DNA of 64,000 bases, taken from positions 344,818 to 408,817 of the forward strand of contig JAYKAV010000012.1 in NCBI GenBank assembly GCA_035582835.1. Direction: 5' to 3'. Below are positions 25,565 to 36,731 of the stretch, piece after piece. The position numbers and the translations under genes are program-made. Position 1 is the first letter of the stretch; the number at the start of each line of letters is the position of its first letter. The notes beneath the pieces were generated by a model that made no database searches, had not been told where the DNA came from, and worked only from the letters and a program-made list of their open reading frames with translations. This DNA comes from Phoebastria nigripes. Taxonomy: Eukaryota; Chordata; Aves; Procellariiformes; Diomedeidae.

Positions 25565-25635
25565 TATAAAGTTCAGCATGTGACTTTCCTCTGCTTGTTA
25601 GTGAGGCTCTGGAGTGCAGGAGTGGGAAGGTAAGT
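25565..25635 (+). promoter_or_regulatory. Candidate internal promoter (TATA box) with downstream splice donor
   Basis: TATAAA at 25565-25570 is followed about 60 bases later by AAG and a perfect GTAAGT donor at 25630-25635. A transcript starting near 25595 would form a short non-coding first exon of about 35 bases. It could splice to the Ig2 exon at 31158. The only ATG nearby (25578) is followed at once by TGA. TATA boxes and GTAAGT strings both occur by chance in 9 kb of intron, so this is a hypothesis only. Confidence 0.2.
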
Positions 25636-27453
25636 TGTATTTCTTTCTCTGAGAAGTGTCTCTTCTCTAGCTTAAGTTCTTTAGGTCAGCTGTTTTTTCC
25701 CTATGTAATCAACATATAGTATTATTTTATTATCAAAAAATAGTGCTTCATATACAGCTAGGAGGTCGCAAAAAGCATCTAGGGAGGAGGAAGGAAGTTT
25801 GAAGAAGCCTTCATTTCTGTAGCTATATATGAGCTTGACCTGACTATAATTAAGAAGCTGCTGTGTAAATGGTAATACTTGACACGAGACTGTGGGGTGG
25901 GCTGTTATTCATTTATTTTCTTAGAGGTGAAGTCTGATATAAGGCCTGTTTCCTTCAAGCTGGCTCCCTGTAGAGCTTTAAGGAAGTTACTAATCTTGTT
26001 AGGAGCAGCAGGATCACTTGCGCATAAGAGCTGCCAGGGTTTGAAGCTGGCATGCTGACTCTCTAGGCTTTTCTCTATGCTGACATTACTATACCAAGGC
26101 TACATTAAAAAACCAAAGCACTCTTTAAGAAGTAGGAGCCTTGTAGANCTGCTTAGTGGGGGAATATGCCAAATCCTCAGCTAGCAGAAGGGTGGGGATG
26201 GAGGTGCACATGAAAGCAGGGAATAGGTAACCGGGTGTGCGGAGGGGATGAGATGAGCAGTGCTGCCTTATGTAAAAGGGCATTTGACTTCTGCCTCAGG
26301 TTGTTTCTGCATTTTATATTAAACAGTCTACTTGATAAAATGCATAATCTTAAAGTGAAGGTTTGAAGTGATCTCCCTTTATAAAGCTGAGTGCCTTAGT
26401 TATGGGTTTAGAGTCCCTTTCTGCTCCTATGAATCTTTAATTCTTTCCTGCCAACTCTGGCAGGAGGGGCAGAGTCTCTTCCTTGAGACTGTTCTCCTGC
26501 AGAACAAGCAATATTGATTTGAATTTGCTTGGGCTGAGGAAAGCAGTGAAATGTTATATTCCCTAGACTAGTATATCAGGAGTGATTATCAGCTGCTTGT
26601 CTTCTTTCCCAGCTGTGCTCTGAAAGAAAGTGCTCACAGCCGACAGGCGTAGGCAATGCTCTCCTGCCTTCACTTGCCTGGAAGGTGAGGTGGAGTTCAC
26701 CTGCTTTTGGGGGCTTCTGGGATGAGAAGGGAGACTAACACCACACAGTCACCTGCCTTGGGTTAAGAAAAACCAAACCAACCCACGCGCACCCTAGGAC
26801 TGCAGCACTAATAAAAAGGCTCATGCTCTGGCATATGCATAGTGAAGTCTACATTGCTGTAATTATCCCTCCACTGACATGTAGCCCCTCTGAAGTAAAG
26901 GGAGTTCTGTGCTCTCCAAGGCATCTTCTCACAGNGTCAATAACAGCGTTGGGATCACTGTCTTTTGAGAGCAAATATCATTTTCCAGTGTTCAGAGCTC
27001 ATATGTGTTAATTTGGGCTGAGACTAGTCATCTGTACACATGAAAAGGAGCTGTACTGTGATATTTATTAGGCCATAGCTACACAGAATTAAGAAAAATT
27101 AATTACCTGAAGGTGATTAATGTTTTTGAAGCTTGTCTTAGAAAACACCTTGACACATAGGTGTTAAATTAAAAAATTGAGGGTAGAAATTATATGAATA
27201 ATATTTTACTATTAGTTTTTGTGAACTAAATCCTGAAGCTTTCATAGTTCTCTGAATTTTATATTGTCATTATTTGTAGGTCCAGATATGAGAGGGATTC
27301 TCTCTGGGTTTAAAACTCCATAAGGTTAGCAGAATTTTTTTGTAACCTAGGGGTAAATCATATTTTCTCTCTATTGGTCTTTGGAACAAGCTCAACTTTT
27401 ACTGTAAGCAATTTCCTTCAAAAGTGTAGGGGGGAAAAAACCCACAACAATCT

Positions 27454-27528
27454 GGGACCAAATTCTGCTTGTTTGGTCTGTATCTAAATCACCACTGAGT
27501 AAGGACTTGCCTGAAATTACTCCAACTT
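27454..27528. repeat. Copy of an old dispersed palindromic repeat
   Basis: GGGACCAAATTCTGCTTG, then CTAAATCACCACTGAGTAAG, then GAAATTACTCCAACT. This follows a motif series common in bird and turtle DNA (CAAATTCTGC, a TTACACTGGTG-like centre, and AGTAACTCCA-like parts). The class assignment is uncertain. Confidence 0.4.
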
Positions 27529-28504
27529 GCTTCTCGCCACCCACAGCAGCACCCTGTGATCAGTGAATATTTCTCTGGAAGGGTTCCCTTCCCCAACCTC
27601 TTCTCTCCCTTCTGCCCCACTACGTAGTTTTACCTCATATTTATTTTTCTAAAACATCACACATTAACTATAGTGAAAAGAGCAATGGGAAAATTGGACT
27701 AATTTATCTGGTATAGGAACACCTCCATTCCCTTACTTCAGGCAAGTTGATTCATTTTCAATATCACGTGAAAAGTGGTTACTCCAGAGGGAAAGTTACA
27801 GCCAAACAGGTCTATGCACAAAGGAAAAAAATGAAATAGAGAAAAAAAGCCTGCAAAAATCTTTGGTGCTGATAATGGCTAAGACTTGTGTAAGACCTTT
27901 TATGCTGAAGCCCCTTCATAGTGGTGTCTGAAATTCGATAATTCTGAGACTGTCATGGGTATGTTGAAGTGTGATCCCAACTGCTATCTGTTTCAGAAAT
28001 CCTGTGGTTAAATGGAAAACAAAAATAAACTAAAAAATAATTGTAACTTTATTTGTTCTTCCATAAAATAGCTGGCAGCAGCAGTTTTCAAGTTCATTTT
28101 AGCTAGACTTCATTAGCAGGTTACTCTCTCTTTATAATTTCCCTTCTATGCCTCTACTACCTTTTGTTCAGCATTACCTTCACCAGACTCTTCCCAGCTG
28201 CTGATTTACTCATGCAAATGAACGTAACCCTAGAAGTGATGGCATGGGCCTTTTACTACTTTCTTTTGCTCATTCAATGGATCTGCTCCACATTTGCTTT
28301 ATTCAAAGTGACCCAAAATGGAAAAATTTAAGTAATAGTAGCTTCTTTTATAATGCAACGCAGATTTTCTAGCCTATTACATCTCTTGATGTTGTCACTT
28401 AACTTTCTAAGAAAAGATACTGTGTAAGGGAGTAGACTGCTGGTATTATGCCTTAGAAGAGAAAAAAAGTTTTATCTCCAAAGTCTGGTTCCTTTCTCTT
28501 GAGA

Positions 28505-28580
28505 TTTCATCCAACTCCCATTGAAGTCAATTAAAATTAGGGTTTCTATAGAGTTTAGTGGAGCTGAATTAGGCTCTAGG
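28505..28580. repeat. Copy of an old dispersed palindromic repeat
   Basis: TTTCATCCAACTCCCATTGA continues into AGTCAATTAAAATTAGGG and ends GTGGAGCTGAATTAGGCTCT. The outer parts ATCCAACTCC and GGAGCTGAAT are inverted copies at 8 of 10 positions. CATTGAAGTCAA here is the complement of TTGACTTCA in the copy at 55875. Confidence 0.45.
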
Positions 28581-29813
28581 CAAGTATGGCCTGCGGATTG
28601 GTGATGATGAACCTGCAGTTAGATGAGCGGTAGTGTTTATATCCCTCATACTGGGGGGGAAAAGGATTTAAATATGAAAAGGAGGGGCCTGCACTTGTTC
28701 CCAGTTAATGGGAAAATTCATCAATAGGCCCTAAGGCAATGGTGGAGTACAGGCAGGGAGAGAGTAACAGAAACTTCAGAAGATAAAGTCAACTGGAACC
28801 CCCTGAGAATTGAAATCAGGACAGACAAGTACTGGCTCTCTTTTACTGATTAATTAATTCACAGATTGACCTCATGAAGAATGTCTGTGTAGCATAAAGT
28901 TGGTTTTAATAGAGTTTTATTAGGATTCGTATACTCTATCCTGCACAGAATATTTAGTTGCATCACCAGGTCCTACAGCAGGAATCTGTTTTTTGATTGC
29001 ATGCCATAAGACAGTTTGAAGGTCCTTCATGGGCATCCATGTGGTGTCTTAGCAGGTATGGTGGTGCCCTGTTAGAGCGGGTCAGTGCTTTCTTCAGCCC
29101 TGTAATTGCTAGCACCAGAACTGGACTTCGGGAAGGGAACCTCCAAACTCATTTTTCCTATTTATCTTGCTTTTTAAACTACCTCCAGTTTATTATCAGA
29201 TACACTAACCTTTCATGAAAGCCTGTGCCTCCAGCTATCAGTGGTTCAACCTCTCAGAGCAGTTTTGTTGCACGTAAGCCCATATGTGCCTTTGTAGGTA
29301 TGTGTGAGGAGCAAAGCAAGGGTTCTAGCTGTCACGGGAGGGACATTGGGGCACCAGCCCTCAGGTGTTCTTGTGAAATCTGGGGAGATTGCAGATACAT
29401 GGTATTCCTTCCACAGAAATCCCAAGTTTACAACATACTGTTTAACTGAACATAGATTAAAGTATTTACCCTGCAAATCTTCAGCATTTTCTTTACAGTC
29501 CCTAAGTTGCAGGTTAGAGAACTTCAAAAAAATGGGTTGAAACCAGAGTTTTGCCCACACCAGTCACTTTGGTCTGTTTGTCCAGCCAGACTATAGTCAT
29601 CAAACTTTGTGCCTGAGACAGGAACATAGTCTGTATATAGTATGTCTCTGGAAGACANATCAGGTCATGGCTACATCACTTATATCTTGATATAGGCTGA
29701 TCCTCCCTGTGGAAAAACCCACCCATCTCCAGATTTTCTTCTGTAAATAGATGCTTTAACCAGGTACCTAAAAGTACATAGGCATGCAAATGTGAAAACA
29801 TGGTGCTTTTATC

Positions 29814-29847
29814 TTGTGTGTATGCATATGTATATGTACACACGTGT
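29814..29847. repeat. Degenerate TG/TA/CA simple repeat
   Basis: Alternating purine-pyrimidine stretch running from GTGTGTATGCATATG through TATATGTACACACGTG. It is partly self-complementary. Confidence 0.6.
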
Positions 29848-30294
29848 TGTATTACACTATTTTAGGAATTGTTGCATCCTCTAGGTTTACTGTACATCAG
29901 AAAAAAGTTTANCATTACGCTGTAGTAAAACAGAGCCTATTGCAGGATTTAGCCAAGTATAGAAAGTGTCATTGATTGCTCCCTGGAGATGCATCGTTTC
30001 TAATGAGAGTCCTAAAATGTTAGAAGATGATAACATAAAACTCCACAAAACTACTGGAGTTTGCAGACTTATTACCATACTGTACCCATGTTGTAACTGA
30101 GGGGGGGGAAAGAAACGTAAATAATCTTTTTCAAATGGGATTGTTGATGGGGGAAATGTGTAAAAATGAAGCTGTTGGCAGAACACTGTTAGCTTATGAA
30201 TTATACATTTAATTAAGGAAAGCTAAACTGGTAGATTTTGAAACTTCTGATTTACTGTGTCTTATTAAAGACAGAATTTCAGTCCTGCTCCCAC

Positions 30295-30470
30295 TGTTGG
30301 GTGCTGGCAGCGACACGGAGCAGCCGCAGCGCGGGGCTGGCGGGACCTCGGGTGTACCCACGCTGCAGCACGCTGTGCTATAGGCACTGAACCCGCTCGC
30401 TGCAGTACTGATGGTGCTGTACCAAGGCTTGGCCAAAAAGCCCTTCTGAAAAGCAGGGTCCTTGGATGGT
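30295..30470. other. GC-rich block inside an AT-rich intron
   Basis: This stretch has many G and C bases and several CpG (for example GCGACACGG, GCAGCGCGG and CCCGCTCGC), unlike the surrounding intron. A minus-strand frame of 89 codons (30209-30478) spans it but shows no domain I know. It could be a short unmethylated island, an inserted fragment, or chance. No exon boundaries or repeat family are evident. Confidence 0.4.
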
Positions 30471-31157
30471 AANCTCACATGGAGATCTGCCCTTCCAGGG
30501 TGGGCTAGTCAAATTAGTTTCAAGTTGCCTAGACTACAGACATACATTATTAAGGTATTATGCATTGTGAAACACTGTATGGAAAAAGATGGCAGAAAAC
30601 TTTAGGAAGTCAGAATAGGAAAGAAGCACGGAGCAGATGTAAGTATGGAAGATAAGGAGAAGGGTCAAATGTGCAATAGGATCAATATTAAATAATGTCC
30701 AGAATATTTGTGTGCAACTGAGCTCCCCGCTTCATGAGAATCTCCTGATAAAGCTCCATGTTACCAGTTTCATTTTTCCATATTCAGAGTGAAGAAAGGA
30801 GCTGAAAGAGTGACCAGCAATTGGCTCTCTGGATGTTCAGAGGGAAAGTGTTATAAATAGAAATTATTTACTAAAATAGCTTTCTCATGGCACTGCAGCA
30901 CTGCCATCTCTACTTAAAAATAGGCTAAGCAGGAAAATGAAAAGTAGCAGGGGACAAAAACTTTTGTGACCTTCTGAAGTGGCTTGAAATGAGATTAAAA
31001 CTAAAGCAGTGCTTACCTTGCCTTTGCTAATTTGTGCATCCCCAGTGGTTTGCCCTGTAACTGACTCGTTCTTTCAGCTGGCAATATTGCACTTAAGCAC
31101 TAATGGGAAGCAGATTATACTGGAAAGGATACATGATATGTATCTGGTGTTTTCTAG

Positions 31158-31361
31158 GCTTGTCCTATACATGGATCTTCAACAATAATACCTTATATGT
31201 TCAGGAAGATAGTCGCCGCTTTGTTTCACAAGAAACGGGAAATCTGTACATTGCCAAAGTAGAGCCATCAGATGTGGGCAATTACACCTGCGTTGTAACT
31301 AACTCCAAAGCAGAGCAAAGNGTGCAGGGGCCACCCACTCCTCTCACTCTCCGGAGCGATG
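31158..31361 (+). CDS. CNTN6: CNTN6 exon: second half of Ig domain 2
   Basis: Coding exon of 204 bases, phase 1 at both ends. The first two bases complete the split glycine codon, 67 codons follow, and the final G opens the next glycine. The acceptor is GTTTTCTAG and the donor a consensus GTAAGT. The peptide runs from [17 protein letters not shown] through [18 protein letters not shown] to [11 protein letters not shown], then [13 protein letters not shown]. It contains the Ig tryptophan (YTW) and the second Ig2 cysteine in DVGNYTC. NNT and NYT are potential N-glycosylation sites. One codon is ambiguous: base 31321 is N in AGN, giving serine or arginine; alignment with the mammalian SVQGPPTP favours serine. 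The frame is also open upstream from 31103, but that part is intron. Confidence 0.96.
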
Positions 31362-32918
31362 GTAAGTTATCTGGGCATGCTTGGCTAAAAACATTGCAGC
31401 ACAAGGCTAACCGGTCCATCTCCAGTTATTGGAAGTTGATACTGCTATATACCTTCACGGAGGTAAAAGACTCCCAGTAAAAAGCTGTGCAGTGGAACAT
31501 GATCCCACAGTTTCTGCTGGATTGAAATGAGATTTGAACTGTCAGGACAGGGATGATGAGATAAACATATGCAAAGAAAGCACTGCTCAATATCATTGAA
31601 AAATAGCAAAAGAGCGTCAAATGGTGTGTTAATGTTTTTCATCTTAGGGATGCCTGTGTGGAGGTTTAAATCCGGCAAAGCTTTCTAAATTTATAATCCA
31701 GGTATAGCTCGAATATAAAATCTGGAAAGCTGTTTCAAAGTGAGTCGCTGAGGTGAGAAACTCACCCACACATATACAAATATCTTTCTGGCAACACTTC
31801 TAATTAAATGTTCACAGTGAGAAATATATACCTGGGAAATCTTTACAAGAAGTTTGTTTTGTAAGTTTGCTCACCTAAATTTCAATATACTTGTACTGTT
31901 TGCAAAGCAGTGGTGGCGATCAATAACAAAAGTCTGTATAGAGTTATATTTCTAGGATAAATAAAACTCAACTGTGCATTATAGAATAATACTTCCACTA
32001 TGAGACTGTGCTGCTTCATAACATATGCAATCAGATCACCCAAAACAAAGCTATAGTTCCACAGCTCAAAAGTTAATAATTTGGTACAAACTGTGAGTGT
32101 AAATGCTTAAGATCTTTTCTGGCTATCTTTTTCCTTTTCATCCCCCTATTTTATTCCTTTTCTCAGACTTGTTCTGTCAGTCTCATTATCTTCTCCCATT
32201 CACTTTGGTGGCCTCTGGATTGGGTCCTAAACAGGTGGCCTCTAAGGCAACAGTGCGAATTGTATATGTAATATTAGCCAGATCCCTGTTAAATATAAAA
32301 TAAGAATCAGTTCATTTTCAGTGTGGGATCTGCCCTAAACTGGTAATGGATTATCTGTGGTTTATCAGATGTTCAGCCAGATTTTCAAATGTGATCATTA
32401 CATCTAATTACATCAGCCTTTCTCAAGCCTGGAGCTCACGTTTGGATGTTTTAAAGAAGTTTTAAGTGTTTTACAAGTATTTTGGACACAGAGAATTCCA
32501 CAGTTCTCTCTTGCACCCAGAATCTATCCAGCATCCTGAGAAGTGGCCTCTTGGTGAAGTGACCAATGTTAAAGGCATTGATTGTTAACACCTCTTAACA
32601 AGAGGTGTGAACCCTAAATTATCTCTAAAACCTTAATGCACAAGTGTAACNTACTTGTACATGTAGAACTTGTGTATAAAGTCATGCTCTTCAACTCTCA
32701 AATATGGAGAACTTACGGATTTCACGCAAGCTTTCAGCATAGGGTTGGATTTCACCCAGCAGGCTAAGCCTGCTCCATAGACATCACGTGTTGATTGCCA
32801 CGGGTGGAAGGTAAGGCTCTACCATTATTAATGCCGTCCTTTCTTTTACACTGAAATTCTGTTGTACTAGACAGGTCTGAGGCTCAACTGGAGTGCTAGC
32901 TGTTTTGATGTTCAACAG
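31362..32918 (+). other. CNTN6: CNTN6 intron, about 1.6 kb
   Basis: Phase 1 intron between Ig2 and Ig3. Its acceptor tract (GTTTTGATGTTCAACAG) is only moderately pyrimidine-rich. A compact hairpin lies at 32585-32611. Nothing else was recognised. Confidence 0.85.
32585..32611. repeat. Compact hairpin, 12-bp stem and 3-base loop
   Basis: TTAACACCTCTT (32585-32596), loop AAC, then AAGAGGTGTGAA (32600-32611). Eleven of twelve positions pair. It lies about 310 bases before the Ig3 exon. It has no known function. Confidence 0.75.
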
Positions 32919-33021
32919 GTGTGATGGGGGAGTATGAACCAAAGATTGAAGTACGTTTTCCAGAAACAACATACGCAGCGAAGGGCTCATCTGTTAAACT
33001 GGAATGCTTTGCCCTTGGAAA
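32919..33021 (+). CDS. CNTN6: CNTN6 exon: first half of Ig domain 3
   Basis: Coding exon of 103 bases. Two bases complete the glycine codon begun in the previous exon, 33 codons follow, and the final AA opens an asparagine codon finished by the T at 41152 (phase 2 exit). The donor is GTAAGA. The peptide is [16 protein letters not shown], then [15 protein letters not shown], with the first Ig3 cysteine in [15 protein letters not shown] is a hallmark linker shared by contactins 4 and 6, and VRFPET favours contactin-6. The frame and split codons on both sides agree with the neighbouring exons. Confidence 0.96.
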
Positions 33022-36000
33022 GTAAGATTTTTGTCTTTTATTAAAATGTGGGCTGTAACACTGTTCTACAGTAAGAAGCAATGGTTCTTTCTAATTTGCA
33101 CAGTAGAATTTTTTGGTCAGAATGTGAATTTGTAAAACTTACCTTTTTTAACCTTATCTTGGTTTGATTGTTTCTGTGCAATGTGTTCCCAAGGAAATGA
33201 GAAAGAAAACTACCATAACTGAAGCACACTTGGTTGTACCTTGAAGCGGGGGAGAAAGGGTGGGGAGGGGAGGGAAAACCAGAACAAATGCTATATTCCT
33301 TGAGAGTAGTTTTAACTTTGGGGTGAGACCTGACTTCAGGTTGCAGCATTCAGTGTAACTGCACATTCACATCTGATCTGCATCAGAACAGGAATATTTT
33401 TCTGTGTGGCATCGTTGTTAAGAATGAAACCTGGGGAAATAGGCTGTGTTTCAAGAGCACATAGACTCTCTAGAATGGGTCTAGCAGATTCACATGGCTC
33501 TCAGCACCCTCTTCTCCAAAGACATGCCAAGGAGCCCTGGGAAGCCCTAGCAGTAGCCCTTCCTGCTAAAATCTACAAATCTATTAGGCTTGCAGCAGCC
33601 CATATTTTTCCTAGATTGCTTACACTGTTGTATTCATTTACAGAAGTAGCAGTGCATTCAAACAGCAAGGGGTGCTCTGTATTCAAAGAGCAGNTGGTTA
33701 ACTGAATAAGTGCAACCAGCCTATGAAAACTAGTCTTTCCAATGAGCATCCGTTTTCCCTGGAAAAGCTAAAATAACCTTAGATTGTTGACCTCTATTTA
33801 GTTTAAGTTCACTTTGACAATCCATTTTAAGGCTGTAAGCTTTTAAAGTGTTTAGAGCTTTCCCAGAGGTTAAAAGCCTGACTTGCAGACAGCACAAATT
33901 AATCAAATGTTCCTCTGGAACCTACACTGAGAAGTAGAAAAATAAAGCAAATAAAAAGTTAGTAAGATGGGAAATGGCCTTCCCTTTCGGATGAGATTTT
34001 TATATAAACTAATCTTGGGGNTAATTTTTATTTAAGGATGAAGAATATTTCTACAGAGCCATATTCAAAGGCATATGCATTTTTTGGCCCAAAACAAGTA
34101 CCAGACTGGAACACTCCTGCTAAAGCTGATTTTTCTTTCCAAATACTGTCAAGCTATTTCTCTTTAAATACCTCCTTAATTGTGTGTGAGTCAGTGCAGG
34201 CTTTACATTTCAAGTTGTCATTTCATATTTCCATCTGTTGCATGGAAAGCATTTAACAATGATACAATGACTGCGTAAAAGCTTTTCGAAAACAGAGTAA
34301 ATGATATGTACAAAACGGTGCCTTCTTACTGAAGGGGTAAAGATGGGTTGTGTTAATGTGGCCCACAGGTTTTGCCATTTTAAGAACATCTTAAGGAGGA
34401 AAAAAAAAGGTGGACTGACAGGACATATGGATAATGAAATCCCTCAGCAAGCACAGTACCTTCTATGCTGTGCTTAGAAAATGGAATGGCTGAGAGGCTT
34501 AATGCAGCTTTAATATACATTTTCTTCATATATAGGACTGCAGCTGAAACCAGTGCTGCTATACTTCCCTGGAGTTATACTGAGCAAATACCAATGATCC
34601 ATGGGCAGAAATCCTTTCTTCACAACTTTTTTTGTCATCGTACTAATGTGCATCTAGTTTAATGTATGTATTTGAGAGGTGCTGTTTGAGTAAAGGCTCT
34701 TCAGTGGCGTGGCTACAGAATTTCTCCTCTCTAGATTTTTTTTTTTTTGGATAGGTTAGATGTCTCATACAGAACTGTACTGTTTTCAGTCTGCTTTTTT
34801 CTCTCTGAAGAGAGCCTTGAACCACACTTTCACTAANATGTCAATCAGTGAAAAAGCTTTATTTCAGAGCTGGCATTTATATGTGAATAAAGCAAGAGAA
34901 ACAGATTGCAGGTGAAATACTCTTAACTTATTAGATAAGAACAGAATTCTAAAGGTATGTAGGTGATTACTGGTATTGTTAAAAGCTTGATGTTTCCTAC
35001 CTCCAGCTGTTTACAATTGTATTTAGGCACATATAAATGCCACAGTGTGGCCATCTGCACCTTTAGATGCCTAAATTCCACTAAAACACTAGCCCCTACT
35101 ATTGTCTGTTTATGTTAAAAATCAATTCAGCTCAACACTTGTTGAGCTATACCTCTGATCTGCCACAAGCACTAACGGTTATTATCTCTCTTGGATTTCA
35201 GAACTGCTTTCCCATTATCCATAATTTTCTATATTCATACTGTTAGTCCACTGGTTCAGACAATGCTGTCAGCTGCTACTACCTCTGCGCTATGAATAAC
35301 AGAAATCTTTCACATCTAAGGCAGATTATAGGCAACCTGCTGTGGTTTTGGTCTCCAAAAGTCTTAAATGAAAGTACTTTCATGGTATTTAGAGAAATAG
35401 CATCCCTTTTCTATACGGAACAGCAAATCATACCTATTGGACCTTGCTCAAAAAACACTTCCACATTTGAAACGCAAGTACAAGAGGCCAGACTTACGGC
35501 TGAGTTTTAAGATGTCTTTTTTACCTCGGGGAACTCAAAGCCACCTAATAGGTACTCCTTCAGCCAGGCTCTGGGGCACCCAGAGGTAGGTATATTCCAT
35601 GTACTTCCGTTGCAAAACTCTCTTTGCGTTTTACATGAAAATATCATCACCGACTCTCACAAATGGTCTTATAGCCCAGTCATAAAACCTTGCTTGTTTT
35701 GAGGAAAATAAATCTGGGGGGGGGGAAAGAGTCAGTATTTATTCCTGGGAAGAGGGTTTGGAGGGATGGATCCTGAACGGACAAAAGTGCTTGGGCCAGC
35801 TCTTGACTGTTTTGCAGGAGAGAGACATGAATAGTAGAGAAGTTTTTGAAAAGTGAATTAGTCCTCAATGTGATGGAAATAGTTGGGCAAAAAGGAATGC
35901 AAGTAGCATGCAACTATCTNATGATTGGCATGGGGAATCTACACAGGCAAAAAATGCCCGTGATACTTAATTCTTTAAAAGAGGGAAAACTGAAATATGA

Positions 36001-36715
36001 AATAGTAGCTTGACTGTTTCAAATGCTGCAACCTGTGGCAATTTAATAGAAGAGATGAGACTTTGTGTTCTGCACTAATACTCATTATGTTGANAGTGTT
36101 TAATACTATGCCAGTATTAAAAGTCATGTTTTGGATCAAGCGATATTAATCATGCCATACATCTAAATTATTGTTNGCTATGTGTTTGAGGGGAGTGAGT
36201 ACCATGGAAAGAGTTACTGTGCTTCTTTCTCTAGATTTCTTCCAAAATAACTTTTTTCTGTTGCACAAAGGAGAATAGTTTCTGAAATGAAAATAAGCAA
36301 AGTAGCTTCCATGTCTGGTGCACACGTTTATTAAACAGTGTCTGCGTTTTACATTTTTCTTCATTCTCTTCTCGAAGATAGGGAAATAATCTGTTCAGAA
36401 TCCCTGCAGATGGGCTGTTGCCAGCTGAGGTTGTAAAGAGCATATGTGAATAATACAAAACAGGATTTCTTTCAACGCAGAATATTTATTTTTCATGGGA
36501 AGACCCCACATATTCCTGGGAAGCGTTTTTCTAGAGGCTGTTAGTATAAGTAGATAATCACACAGCTACAAGGGGATTCCAAATAACCATCTTTACTAAA
36601 CTTACATAAAAATACCAGGCTTCACTTCTTCAATAGATGGCTATTCTAGTATATTCTTAAGGCATATACTTTATGTAGGAGGCTATAAAAGGATCAATTA
36701 TGGAATTCTAAAATC

Positions 36716-36731
36716 ATATATATATATATAT
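36716..36731. repeat. (AT)8 microsatellite
   Basis: Sixteen bases of perfect AT alternation. Confidence 0.9.

Larger units (their letters stand above)
21827..31157 (+). other. CNTN6: CNTN6 intron, about 9.3 kb
   Basis: Intron inside the Ig2 coding region (phase 1). Contents: a minus-strand CR1 fragment (22337-22435), a candidate TATA box and first exon (25565-25635), two copies of an old palindromic repeat (27454-27528, 28505-28580), a TG/CA-rich stretch (29814-29847) and a GC-rich block (30295-30470). The remaining sequence is AT-rich. The few short frames, for example 29246-29560 (-), match nothing I know. Confidence 0.8.
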
